A stretch of DNA of 20,154 nt, taken from contig JAGTVD010000583.1 of assembly GCA_018224505.1 (NCBI GenBank), forward strand, positions 1 through 20,154, read 5' to 3'. Both the position numbers and the translations under genes were made by a program. Under the pieces are notes generated by a model, which made no database searches, was not told where the DNA came from, and worked only from the letters and a program-made list of their open reading frames with translations. Of the stretch, positions 13,202 through 20,154 are shown in pieces. The stretch's first letter is position 1; each line of letters opens with the position of its first letter. This stretch comes from Desulfatitalea sp. (GTDB lineage: Bacteria > Desulfobacterota > Desulfobacteria > Desulfobacterales > Desulfosarcinaceae).

Positions 13202-15302
13202 CGTTCAGCTCCGCGACACCTATGGATTGAATACGCGCTGAAGGCAGGATCTCTTCATAGGCCAGCACCACCATCTGCGGAATGAAGCGATCCACCAGTT
13301 TTTTGAAATGGCCCCGCAATTGCCCGGAGCACAACACCAGCGGTTGTATATTGCGATTGGCGAACTTTTCCACCTGTTCGGCCAACCGCTGCATGAGACG
13401 CTGGGCCGTCTGGGGCGACAGCGCCAGAAAATCGCCGTGATCGGTATGTTGCAGCGCCTCGGCGATGCGCCGTTCGGCCCCCTGTCCCAATACCACAGCC
13501 ATCAGTTCACCCTCGGGGGTCTGGTATTGCCGGGTAATGGTGCGGGCCATGGACTGGCGCACATACTCGGTCAAAAGATCTATCTGTTTGACCGACGGCG
13601 CCCAGTCGGCAATGGCCTCCAGGATGGTCAGCAGATCCCGGATCGGCACCTGCTCAAGCAGCAGATTCTGCAGCACCCGCACCACACCCCCCAGAGACAT
13701 CTGGCTCGGCACCAGTTCGTCCACCACCTTGGGATGGGTCTCCTTGAGGGCATCGAGCATCTGCTGCACTTCCTGGCGCCCGATCAACTCGTGGGCATTG
13801 CGCCGGATCACATCGGACAAATGGGTGGTCATCACCGTGGGCAGGTCCACCACCGTGTACCCCTTGGCAATGGCCTCTTCGCGGCCGCTTTCCTTGATCC
13901 AGTAAGCGTCGATGCCATAGGCCGGCTCCTTGGTGGGAATGCCGCGCAGGTTTTCCTCGGCATGGCCCGGATTCATGGCCATGTGGTGATTGAGCATCAG
14001 ATCGCCCCGGGCCACCTCGTTACCCTTGAGTTTGATGCAATATTCCCCCGGTTTGAGCTGTATGTTGTCCTGGATATGGATCGAAGGCACCATGATGCCG
14101 ATCTCCTGGGCAATCTGGCGGCGAATGGATTTGATGCGCCCCAGCAACTCACCATCCTGCTGGGCATCCACCATCGGAATCAAACCGTAACCGATCTCCA
14201 GACCCAGAATATCCAACGGGGGCAACGGCTTGAAAGACTCCGCGGACCCACTGCCCTCTTCCTCGGACACCGGCTCGGGCAGTGCAGCCGCCCGCTCACG
14301 TTGTTGCTTTTGGGCTTTCAGCAGCACGTACGCCAAACCGCCTGCCATGAGGGACAGGATGAAAAAGGGTGTTGTCGGCAGTCCGGGTATGATGCCGAAG
14401 CCGAAAAGGATCGCTGACGCCACCATCAGGGCCCTCGGCTGCATGAACAACTGGGAGCCGATCTCCGTGCCCAGGCTGCTCTCCGCACCGGCCCGGCTGA
14501 CCACGATACCGGCCGCGGTGGAGATGATCAGCGCCGGCACCTGGCTGACCAGTCCGTCGCCAATGGTCAGCAAGGTGTAGTTCTCGGCCGCATCCCCGAA
14601 GGACATGCCGTTTTGAAACACACCGATGGCAAACCCGGCCACAATGTTAATCAGGGTAATGATGATCCCCGCGATGGCATCGCCGCGCACGAATTTGTTG
14701 GCGCCGTCCATGGCCCCGTAATATTCCGACTCCCGGGAGATCAGGCGGCGCCGTTCCCGGGCCTCCTGCTCGTTGATCAGTCCGGCATTCAGGTCGGCGT
14801 CGATGCTCATCTGCTTGCCGGGCATGGCGTCCAGGGTGAACCGGGCCGCCACCTCGGCAATACGGCCGGCGCCTTTGGTGATGACCACGAAATTGACCAA
14901 CACCAGAATCAGAAACACGATCACGCCCACCAGGTAATTGCCACCCACCACGAAACTGCCGAAGGCCATGATCACATTGCCGGCCGCGGAGGTCCCTTCG
15001 TTGCCATGGAGCAGAATCAACCGCGTGGAGGCAATGTTCAACGCCAGCCGGAACAAGGTGGCCAATAGCAGGATGGACGGGAAGGCGGAAAAATCGAGCG
15101 GTTTGACCACATACATCCCCACCAGCAGGATCATCAAACCAAAGGTGATATTAAAGGTGAGCAGCAGGTCCAGCAAGGCGGTTGGAATGGGAATGATCAT
15201 CACCATGAGAATGCTCATGGCCGCAAACCCCATTGCCACATCGGTGTTTCGGGTAACGAAGGCAAATGGTCCGCCGGGGGGTTGATGTTCCGCGATTTCC
15301 AT
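13191..15302 (-). CDS. flhA: Flagellar export gate protein FlhA
   Basis: FlhA forms the nonameric ring of the flagellar type III export gate. The 703-residue protein has the usual length. The N-terminal half is membrane-spanning, with the FHIPEP signature (LLLATLFRLALNIASTRLIL), the cytoplasmic loop VITKGAGRIAEVAARFTLDA and MPGKQMSIDADLNAGLI. The C-terminal half (from about 360) is the cytoplasmic docking domain, with PSIHIQDNIQLKPGEY, GYTVVDLPTVMTTHLSD and LCSGQLRGHFKKLVDRF. ATG 15302 has AAGGAC four bases upstream. An in-frame extension to 15356 lacks such a site and is not FlhA-like. A 244-base gap separates it from flhB, the largest in the cluster. Confidence 0.97.
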   Translation of the reverse strand: MEIAEHQPPGGPFAFVTRNTDVAMGFAAMSILMVMIIPIPTALLDLLLTFNITFGLMILLVGMYVVKPLDFSAFPSILLLATLFRLALNIASTRLILLHGNEGTSAAGNVIMAFGSFVVGGNYLVGVIVFLILVLVNFVVITKGAGRIAEVAARFTLDAMPGKQMSIDADLNAGLINEQEARERRRLISRESEYYGAMDGANKFVRGDAIAGIIITLINIVAGFAIGVFQNGMSFGDAAENYTLLTIGDGLVSQVPALIISTAAGIVVSRAGAESSLGTEIGSQLFMQPRALMVASAILFGFGIIPGLPTTPFFILSLMAGGLAYVLLKAQKQQRERAAALPEPVSEEEGSGSAESFKPLPPLDILGLEIGYGLIPMVDAQQDGELLGRIKSIRRQIAQEIGIMVPSIHIQDNIQLKPGEYCIKLKGNEVARGDLMLNHHMAMNPGHAEENLRGIPTKEPAYGIDAYWIKESGREEAIAKGYTVVDLPTVMTTHLSDVIRRNAHELIGRQEVQQMLDALKETHPKVVDELVPSQMSLGGVVRVLQNLLLEQVPIRDLLTILEAIADWAPSVKQIDLLTEYVRQSMARTITRQYQTPEGELMAVVLGQGAERRIAEALQHTDHGDFLALSPQTAQRLMQRLAEQVEKFANRNIQPLVLCSGQLRGHFKKLVDRFIPQMVVLAYEEILPSARIQSIGVAELNDED

Positions 15303-15306
15303 GGAT

Positions 15307-15312
15307 GTCCTT
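15307..15312 (-). promoter_or_regulatory. Ribosome binding site of flhA
   Basis: AAGGAC on the minus strand, four bases before ATG 15302-15300. It decides this start over the upstream in-frame extension. Confidence 0.6.
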
Positions 15313-15413
15313 GCGCGACATTTTGGGTTCAGGGTGACGTTTCCCTTTTTGCACATTCCATGCCTGGTTCTGAAAGATTCCTGTTTTTGTGCGGTGAGTT
15401 CCCGGTACCGTTT

Positions 15414-15442
15414 TTATCGGGCTGAAATCTTGGCAGATTTTA
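15414..15442 (-). promoter_or_regulatory. Weak sigma-28-like sequence in the flhB-flhA gap
   Basis: On the minus strand, TAAAATCT (15442-15435), 13 bases, then CCCGATAA (15421-15414). Box matches to TAAAGTTT and GCCGATAA are 6 of 8 and 7 of 8, but the spacer is two bases too long. A TTGACA hexamer (15501-15496) lies upstream with only poor -10 partners. The rest of the 15303-15546 gap shows no gene and no terminator. Confidence 0.25.
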
Positions 15443-15546
15443 CCGGGAGTAAATTGGCCGCCGAAAGTGGGGATAAGGTGGGGAAAGGAGGGGGGTGTCA
15501 AGATTCCGTTAGGGAGTTGGGGGCCAAGCGGCTCTGGCGGTGTTCC

Positions 15547-16608
15547 CTAAACCAGTCCCTTGAGCCGGTACACATACGCCAGAATTTCCGCCACGGCCTT
15601 GTAGAGATCCACCGGCACGTAGTGCCCGATCTCCACGCTCTTGAACAATGTGCGCGCCAGGGGTTTTTCCTCAATGACCGGGATCTGGTGCCGGGCGGCG
15701 ATCTCCCGGATACGCGCGGCTACGTGGCCGGCGCCTTTGGCCACCACCATGGGCGCGGGCATGCTGCGATCGAATTTGATCGCGATAGCCAGGTGGGTGG
15801 GGTTGGTGATCACCACCGTGGCACCGGGCACCTGATCCATCATTCGGCGCATGGCCATTTCACGCTGGGCCGAGCGGATGCGGGAGCGCACCATGGGATC
15901 GCCTTCGCTCTGCTTGTGCTCGTCCTTGACCTCCTGTTTGGTCATGCGCAGGTCCCGTTCGTGCTGCCAGCGTTGGAACAGGTAGTCCAACGCCGCCAGG
16001 ATGATCAGCACCAGGCAGGTGTAGTAGCCCATCTTCAGGGAGACACTGCCGATGAAGGTCAGCACGGAAGCGGTGCTCAACTCGATCATGGCGGGGATCT
16101 GATCCAGCTCCCGGCGCATGACGGCATAGGCCACCGATCCGATAATGATTACCTTGAAGACCGATTTGAACATTTCGATCAGCGAACGCATGGAAAAGAG
16201 CCGTTTGAGCCCGGCGATGGGATTGAGCTTGTCCAGCTTGGGACGCAGTTTTTCTCCGGTGAGCATGAAGCCGAACTGGGACACGTTGCCGGCGATACCG
16301 GCCACGGCCACCACGAGCAACAGGGGGGACAACAGGAGGACGACCTTCAAAAACAGCTGCCAGAAAAGGGTGTGGGTGCTGGCCACACCCAGGTGCGAAT
16401 AGGTGATCTGGTTGAACACCGCCCGCATGATCTCCCCCAGTTGACCGAACATCCACCCGCCGGCGAAATAGAACACCGACAAGGAGCTGAGCAGCACGAA
16501 CACCGAAGGAATCTCCCGACTCTGGGGGACATTCCCCTTTTTACGCGCATCCTCGCGCTTCTTAGGGGTTGCGGATTCGGTTTTTTCCTGATCGGGTTTT
16601 TCAGCCAT
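15547..16608 (-). CDS. flhB: Flagellar export switch protein FlhB
   Basis: FlhB switches export specificity from rod/hook to filament substrates through self-cleavage. The 353-residue protein begins with EKTESATPKKREDARKKG, the standard FlhB N-terminus, followed by four membrane helices in the first 210 residues and a charged linker (KQEVKDEHKQSEGDP). The autocleavage motif NPTH is intact (N269-P270). The C-terminal domain continues with VVAKGAGHVAARIREIA, EEKPLARTLFKSVEIGHYVP and VAEILAYVY. ATG 16608 has AGAGG about nine bases upstream. It lies 41 bases after fliR. Confidence 0.97.
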   Translation of the reverse strand: MAEKPDQEKTESATPKKREDARKKGNVPQSREIPSVFVLLSSLSVFYFAGGWMFGQLGEIMRAVFNQITYSHLGVASTHTLFWQLFLKVVLLLSPLLLVVAVAGIAGNVSQFGFMLTGEKLRPKLDKLNPIAGLKRLFSMRSLIEMFKSVFKVIIIGSVAYAVMRRELDQIPAMIELSTASVLTFIGSVSLKMGYYTCLVLIILAALDYLFQRWQHERDLRMTKQEVKDEHKQSEGDPMVRSRIRSAQREMAMRRMMDQVPGATVVITNPTHLAIAIKFDRSMPAPMVVAKGAGHVAARIREIAARHQIPVIEEKPLARTLFKSVEIGHYVPVDLYKAVAEILAYVYRLKGLV

Positions 16609-16649
16609 CGGGTCTTGCCTCTAAATTGTCGGGTTTTCAACCACTGGTT

Positions 16650-17429
16650 TCACTGAAACAACCGGATCATGCCCACCACGGTCTGGCCCAGATCGGCAAA
16701 CGCCCTTTGCAGAAAGGCCATGCAAAATGGCAGGGAAATGCCCAGGAAGAAAAGACCCATCAGGATCTTCACCGGCATGGCCACGATGAACAGTTGCATC
16801 TGGGGCACGGTGCGTGCGGTGAGCCCCAGGGCCACGTTGGCCAGCAGCAGCGCCACAGTGATCGGCGCCCCCAATTTGAGGGCCACCACGAAAAGCTCCC
16901 CCGCCATGGTAATGACCAGCTGCATCAGCCGGTCGTCGAACTGGGCGCCAAACGGCGGGATGCGCTCGAAGGACTCCATCAGGGCCATGATGAAATAGTA
17001 GTGGGCATTGATGGCGAAAAAGATCAGCAAAGCAAAAAGGTTCAGAAACTGGGAGAGGATGGGAATCTGTAAACTCGAAGCCGGGTCCATCACGTTGGCG
17101 ATGGCAAAGCCCATCTGAAAACCGGCCAATTGACCGGCCAATTGGATGCCGGCTATCAGCAGCTGCAAGGAGAGGCCGATGGCGATCCCCACCCCCACTT
17201 CGGCCACGATCCCCAGCGCCAGGAGAATTGGGCTGTCGATCAATGACGGGACGGCCACACCCAACCGGGGGATGATCAACACACTGAACGCCACAGCCAG
17301 GCTCACCTTGACCAGCACCGGCACATTGCGGGCCTCCAGAAACGGAATGGTAAACAAAATCGCACCCACGCGCACCAGCACGAACAGGAAAAGCTGGATC
17401 TGGTCAAATGGCAAGTTGAGGGTGAGCAT
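16650..17429 (-). CDS. fliR: Flagellar export gate protein FliR
   Basis: FliR is a core subunit of the FliP-FliQ-FliR export pore. The 259-residue protein is very hydrophobic, with six or more membrane segments. Family features include RVGAILFTIPFLEARNVPV near the start, VGIAIGLSLQLLIAGIQLAG, GFQMGFAIANVMDP and LQIPILSQFLNLFALLIFF. The start follows the fliQ stop by five bases with no clear ribosome site, so it is probably coupled to fliQ. Length is normal. Confidence 0.96.
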   Translation of the reverse strand: MLTLNLPFDQIQLFLFVLVRVGAILFTIPFLEARNVPVLVKVSLAVAFSVLIIPRLGVAVPSLIDSPILLALGIVAEVGVGIAIGLSLQLLIAGIQLAGQLAGFQMGFAIANVMDPASSLQIPILSQFLNLFALLIFFAINAHYYFIMALMESFERIPPFGAQFDDRLMQLVITMAGELFVVALKLGAPITVALLLANVALGLTARTVPQMQLFIVAMPVKILMGLFFLGISLPFCMAFLQRAFADLGQTVVGMIRLFQ

Positions 17430-17434
17430 GGGTT

Positions 17435-17704
17435 TTAATGAATATACATCGGTAGATTGATGAACAAATTACTCGCGAAGTCGCTGATCACCCGCATCAT
17501 CCATGGGAAAAAGACCAGCAGGGCCAGAGCCACGCCGAGCATTTTAGGGACGAACACGAGGGTCATTTCGTTGATCTGGGTGGCCGCCTGGAAGACGCTG
17601 ACGAGAATGCCGACGATGAGTCCCACGGCCAGCATGGGGCCGGCCAGCATGATGGCGGTTTTGATGGCATGCATGAATATGCCGGTGACGAATTCAGGGG
17701 TCAT
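17435..17704 (-). CDS. fliQ: Flagellar export gate protein FliQ
   Basis: FliQ is the small two-helix subunit of the export pore. The 89-residue protein has two membrane segments and the family pattern AIMLAGPMLAVGLIVGILVS, then FQAATQINEMTLVFVPK. ATG 17704 has AGGAG about nine bases upstream and lies 12 bases after fliP. Length and position between fliP and fliR are as expected. Confidence 0.96.
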   Translation of the reverse strand: MTPEFVTGIFMHAIKTAIMLAGPMLAVGLIVGILVSVFQAATQINEMTLVFVPKMLGVALALLVFFPWMMRVISDFASNLFINLPMYIH

Positions 17705-17716
17705 GGAAGCGATCTC

Positions 17717-18508
17717 CTATAAGGTAAAACTGCGAACCAGGGAGCCGACAATCAGGTACCAGCCATCGGTCAGGACAAAGATCATGAGTTTGAACGGCAA
17801 AGAGACCATAACGGGCGGCAGCATCATCATACCCATGGAGAGCAGCACGCTGGCCACCACCATGTCGATGATCAAAAACGGAATGTAGAGCAGAAACCCG
17901 ATCTGAAAGGCGGTTTTCAGTTCGCTGATGATAAAGGCCGGTATCAGAACGGTGGTGGCCACATCGTCCACGGTTTCAGGCCGCTCCTGCTTGGCGATGT
18001 CCACCATCAGGGCCAGATCTTTTTCGCGCGTGTTTTTGATCATGAACGACCGGATGGGCACAGCCGCCTTTTCCAGGGCCTCGGTGGCCGACAGTTGATC
18101 GTTCAGATAGGGCTGGAGGGCCTCCTGGTTTACGGTCTGCCACACCGGGGTCATGATGAAAAAGGTCAAAAAGAGGGTCAGCCCGATCAGGATCTGGTTG
18201 GGCGGCAACTGGTTGGTGCCCAAGGCTTGGCGCAACAGCGACAACACAATGGCGATGCGCGTGAAGCAGGTGACCATGATCAGGATCGAAGGCGCCAGGG
18301 AAAGAACGGTGAGCAGCGCAAAAATCTGCAAAACCACCCCCACCTTGCCGGGGTCATCCGCCTGAGCCATGTCGATGCGCAGAAAACCGGGCCCCGGATC
18401 GGGTGTCTGCGCGCTTGCGCTCAGCGGCGCCAGCAACAGGATGCCCAGGATGCCAATGACCAATAGGCCAATCCACCAACGCACAGGATGCATCAACAGA
18501 CGGCTCAT
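17717..18508 (-). CDS. fliP: Flagellar export gate protein FliP
   Basis: FliP is the main subunit of the export pore. The 263-residue precursor has a cleavable signal sequence (LLAPLSASAQ), then QIFALLTVLSLAPSILIMVT, CFTRIAIVLSLLRQALGTNQ and PPNQILIGLTLFLTFFIM. Further conserved segments are IPAFIISELKTAFQIGFLLY and DMVVASVLLSMGMMMLPPV. ATG 18508 overlaps the fliO stop as ATGA and is preferred. A GTG at 18517 three codons earlier is possible, but neither has a strong ribosome site, so coupling to fliO is likely. Confidence 0.96.
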   Translation of the reverse strand: MSRLLMHPVRWWIGLLVIGILGILLLAPLSASAQTPDPGPGFLRIDMAQADDPGKVGVVLQIFALLTVLSLAPSILIMVTCFTRIAIVLSLLRQALGTNQLPPNQILIGLTLFLTFFIMTPVWQTVNQEALQPYLNDQLSATEALEKAAVPIRSFMIKNTREKDLALMVDIAKQERPETVDDVATTVLIPAFIISELKTAFQIGFLLYIPFLIIDMVVASVLLSMGMMMLPPVMVSLPFKLMIFVLTDGWYLIVGSLVRSFTL

Positions 18509-18927
18509 GATCGGCACACCGCCGGTTGATCGTCCATTGGTTTGGCCTCGATGGCGTTGGATCGGCCTCGCAAGGGGCGCGTCAGTCGTTCCAGCTGCTC
18601 GCGAAACCCCACGGCGGCTTTACCCGCTTCGGGGTGGGTCAACCGGGCCACCTCGTCCGGATCGTCGATGCGCGACAGCAGGTTCACCTGATCCCCACCG
18701 AGCCCCAGCACCAGCACCGCGCCGGGCACCTGCACCACCATGATCGATTTTTTGACGCCCAGATGGTGGGTGGCCAGCACCTTGACCAGCCCCTGGGCGT
18801 TGCCCATCACGCTGGCCGGCAAGCTGCGGCGCGCCCAGCGATACAGGGCGTACACCACCGCCAGCACAAGGCCCAACGAGAGTACCATTTTCACAGCGGC
18901 CATTGTCAAATCGGGCGCATCGGTCAT
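18505..18927 (-). CDS. fliO: Flagellar export assembly protein FliO
   Basis: FliO is a single-span membrane protein that helps FliP assemble. The 140-residue protein has one N-terminal helix (about 12-29) followed by YRWARR. A cytoplasmic beta-rich segment comes next: VKVLATHHLGVKKSIMVVQV, then GAVLVLGLGGDQVNLLSRI, the FliO/MopB pattern. The C-terminal tail is variable. The ATG overlaps the fliN stop by four bases (ATGA), and its stop overlaps the fliP start in the same way. Confidence 0.92.
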   Translation of the reverse strand: MTDAPDLTMAAVKMVLSLGLVLAVVYALYRWARRSLPASVMGNAQGLVKVLATHHLGVKKSIMVVQVPGAVLVLGLGGDQVNLLSRIDDPDEVARLTHPEAGKAAVGFREQLERLTRPLRGRSNAIEAKPMDDQPAVCRS

Positions 18928-19316
18928 TTCAGCTTCTCCAATCGCTCCACCGGACTAATCACCTCGGTCAGGCGAATGCCGTATTTGTCGTTCATCACCA
19001 CCACGTCACCCTTGGCGATCAGCCGGTTGTTGGCCATGATCTCCAGGGTTTCGCCGGCGGCTTTGGTCAGTTCGATCACCGAGCCCTGCCCCAACCGCAG
19101 CAGGTCGTGGATCATCATCTTGGTACGCCCCAACTCCACCGAAATCTCCAGAGGAATATCGAGAATGAAATCGAGGTTGGCCGGTCGCCCGCCCTCCCCC
19201 GCGCCCTTGGCGTTGGGCACCGCTTTGTTGGCCGGCCGTTGGGTGGTTTCCGCCGTCCGGCTTTTATCGCCGGATCCGCGCCCGGCCTCATCCAGTTTGT
19301 TGTCCGATGCCGCCAT
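18924..19316 (-). CDS. fliN: Flagellar motor switch protein FliN
   Basis: FliN forms the base of the C-ring and binds the export ATPase complex and CheY. The 130-residue protein has a polar, probably disordered N-terminus (about 45 residues). The SpoA domain follows: FILDIPLEISVELGRTKMMI, LLRLGQGSVIELTKAAGE, IMANNRLIAKGDVVVMNDKY and GIRLTEVISPVERLEKL. Length is normal. It starts six bases after fliM, with AGGGA close to the ATG, and its stop overlaps the fliO start. Confidence 0.96.
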   Translation of the reverse strand: MAASDNKLDEAGRGSGDKSRTAETTQRPANKAVPNAKGAGEGGRPANLDFILDIPLEISVELGRTKMMIHDLLRLGQGSVIELTKAAGETLEIMANNRLIAKGDVVVMNDKYGIRLTEVISPVERLEKLK

Positions 19317-19322
19317 GGTTCC

Positions 19323-20154
19323 CTATTCTCCTTCATCCTTTTGTATGAGCGCCGAGATCTGCACGGCCCGATTGCCCTTCACCACCCCGGGCATGCCCAG
19401 GTATTTGGGGGTGCCTTCCACCTTCATCACCACCGGATCCTGGGGGCCGGTGCTGATTTTAATGATGTCGTCTTTTTCCAGATCCAGAATCTTGCCAATG
19501 GTGTAAACGGTTTTCCCCAGCTCGGCCACCAGGTTCACCTGGGTGTCCTTGAGCAAAATGGTCAGTTGCCGCCGAAAAGCGTGCGCCCGGTCTTTCTCCC
19601 GCAGATAGCGCGAGGAGAGTCTGTCCTTGAACGGCTCGAGCATCAGAAAAGGAGTGCAGATGTGAATGTTGCCCGTGAACTCTTCGCCCGAAACCGAAAA
19701 GACGAAGATCAGCACCAGATCGCCCGGGTTGACCAGGTTGACGAACTCCGGCTTGGTCTCTGTTTTTTTCTGGACCACCTTGATGCCGTACGCCACTTGC
19801 CAGGCCCGTTCCAACTCGGTGAGTACATCGTTGTAAAAGCGCGACAGCATGCGCTGTTCGATCTGGGTGAACTCCCGCACTTTGGCCAGGGGCCGGCCCG
19901 CGCCGCCGAACATACTGTCAATCAGTGCAAAACAAAGATTGGGCTCCACCGCCAGGAGGGCCGACCCGATGAACGGTTCCATGGCGTAAATACTGAACCC
20001 CGTGGGGTTGGAAAAGGCGTGCAGGAATTCGCCGAACTTGACAATCTCCTTGGAGACCTGCTTGACCTCGATGGCACGCTGCAGGGACCCGGTCAGCCCG
20101 ACGTTGAGCAGGTTCACAAACTTGTCGTACACCTCATCCAGGGCATCGAACTGA
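19323..20154 (-). CDS. fliM: Flagellar motor switch protein FliM, 5' end outside window
   Basis: FliM is the C-ring protein that receives CheY-P and sets rotation direction. The visible 276 residues run to the window edge in frame (QFDALDEVYDKFVNLL...), so the N-terminal part, including the CheY-binding peptide, lies outside. The middle CheC-like domain has FGEFLHAFSNPTGFSIYAME, then LIDSMFGGAGRPL and REFTQIEQRMLSRFYNDVL. The C-terminus is a SpoA domain (VNLVAELGKTVYTIGKILDL, PKYLGMPGVVKGNRAVQIS). A GTG at 20132 is internal, not a start. It heads the visible part of the operon. Confidence 0.96.
   Translation of the reverse strand, partial: QFDALDEVYDKFVNLLNVGLTGSLQRAIEVKQVSKEIVKFGEFLHAFSNPTGFSIYAMEPFIGSALLAVEPNLCFALIDSMFGGAGRPLAKVREFTQIEQRMLSRFYNDVLTELERAWQVAYGIKVVQKKTETKPEFVNLVNPGDLVLIFVFSVSGEEFTGNIHICTPFLMLEPFKDRLSSRYLREKDRAHAFRRQLTILLKDTQVNLVAELGKTVYTIGKILDLEKDDIIKISTGPQDPVVMKVEGTPKYLGMPGVVKGNRAVQISALIQKDEGE

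Noticed and set aside
13308..14417. Plus-strand open frame opposite flhA
   Set aside because: It is a His/Gln-rich shadow of the FlhA coding strand with no supporting signal.
15301..16656. Long plus-strand open frame (about 450 codons) opposite flhB
   Set aside because: It is antisense to flhB and its upstream gap. The His/Gly/Gln-rich translation is typical of a shadow frame.
1..20154. Mobile elements, CRISPR arrays, tRNA or rRNA genes
   Set aside because: No transposase, integrase, regularly spaced repeat or RNA-gene signature was seen. The flagellar genes are contiguous and apparently intact.

Overview
This window is one continuous stretch of a polar-flagellum gene cluster. Twenty-one of its 22 protein genes lie on the minus strand, read from right to left. 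Only the partial stator gene at the left edge is on the plus strand, and it converges with the end of the flagellar run. The gene order (fliM-fliN-fliO-fliP-fliQ-fliR-flhB-flhA-flhF-flhG-fliA, then rod and ring genes, then flgM-flgN-flgK-flgL), the G+C-rich composition and the PomB-like stator suggest a marine Desulfobacterota (Desulfosarcina/Desulfobacteraceae-like) bacterium. That taxonomic guess is an inference. No rRNA, tRNA, CRISPR, transposase or phage gene was seen. The longest gap between genes is about 240 bases.

Layout in order of transcription (right to left). (1) 20154-18505: the switch and export proteins FliM (5' end outside the window), FliN and FliO. (2) 18508-13191: the export gate FliP, FliQ, FliR, FlhB and FlhA. 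(3) 13201-9407: the placement and number pair FlhF and FlhG, the flagellar sigma factor FliA, and an unrecognised membrane-anchored 198-residue protein. (4) 9266-4207: a near-perfect sigma-54 promoter followed by flgF, flgG, flgA, flgH, flgI and flgJ (rod, P-ring chaperone, L-ring, P-ring, rod-cap protein). (5) 4150-843: a good sigma-28 promoter followed by flgM (anti-sigma factor), flgN (chaperone), flgK and flgL (hook-filament junction). (6) 842-678: a C-rich, G-poor convergent junction. (7) 677-1: the end of a PomB-type stator gene.

The promoters suggest a three-step hierarchy. The switch/export/fliA block comes first, the sigma-54-dependent rod and ring block second, and the sigma-28-dependent flgM-flgN-flgK-flgL block last. 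FliA would drive the last block, and FlgM, once exported through the finished hook, would release FliA. Many neighbouring genes overlap or nearly touch (fliN/fliO, fliO/fliP, flhA/flhF, flgI/flgJ, flgN/flgK), which points to translational coupling.

The most unusual point is flhF. Its SRP-type GTPase core has altered motifs (DDQR, DTPGL, THVD), and it carries an extra C-terminal Cys-rich module resembling the metal-binding domain of Ada. The neighbouring FlhG shows no N-terminal DQAxxLR activation motif. Together these suggest a modified FlhF/FlhG polarity switch. The 198-residue protein after fliA is the other gene whose role is open.
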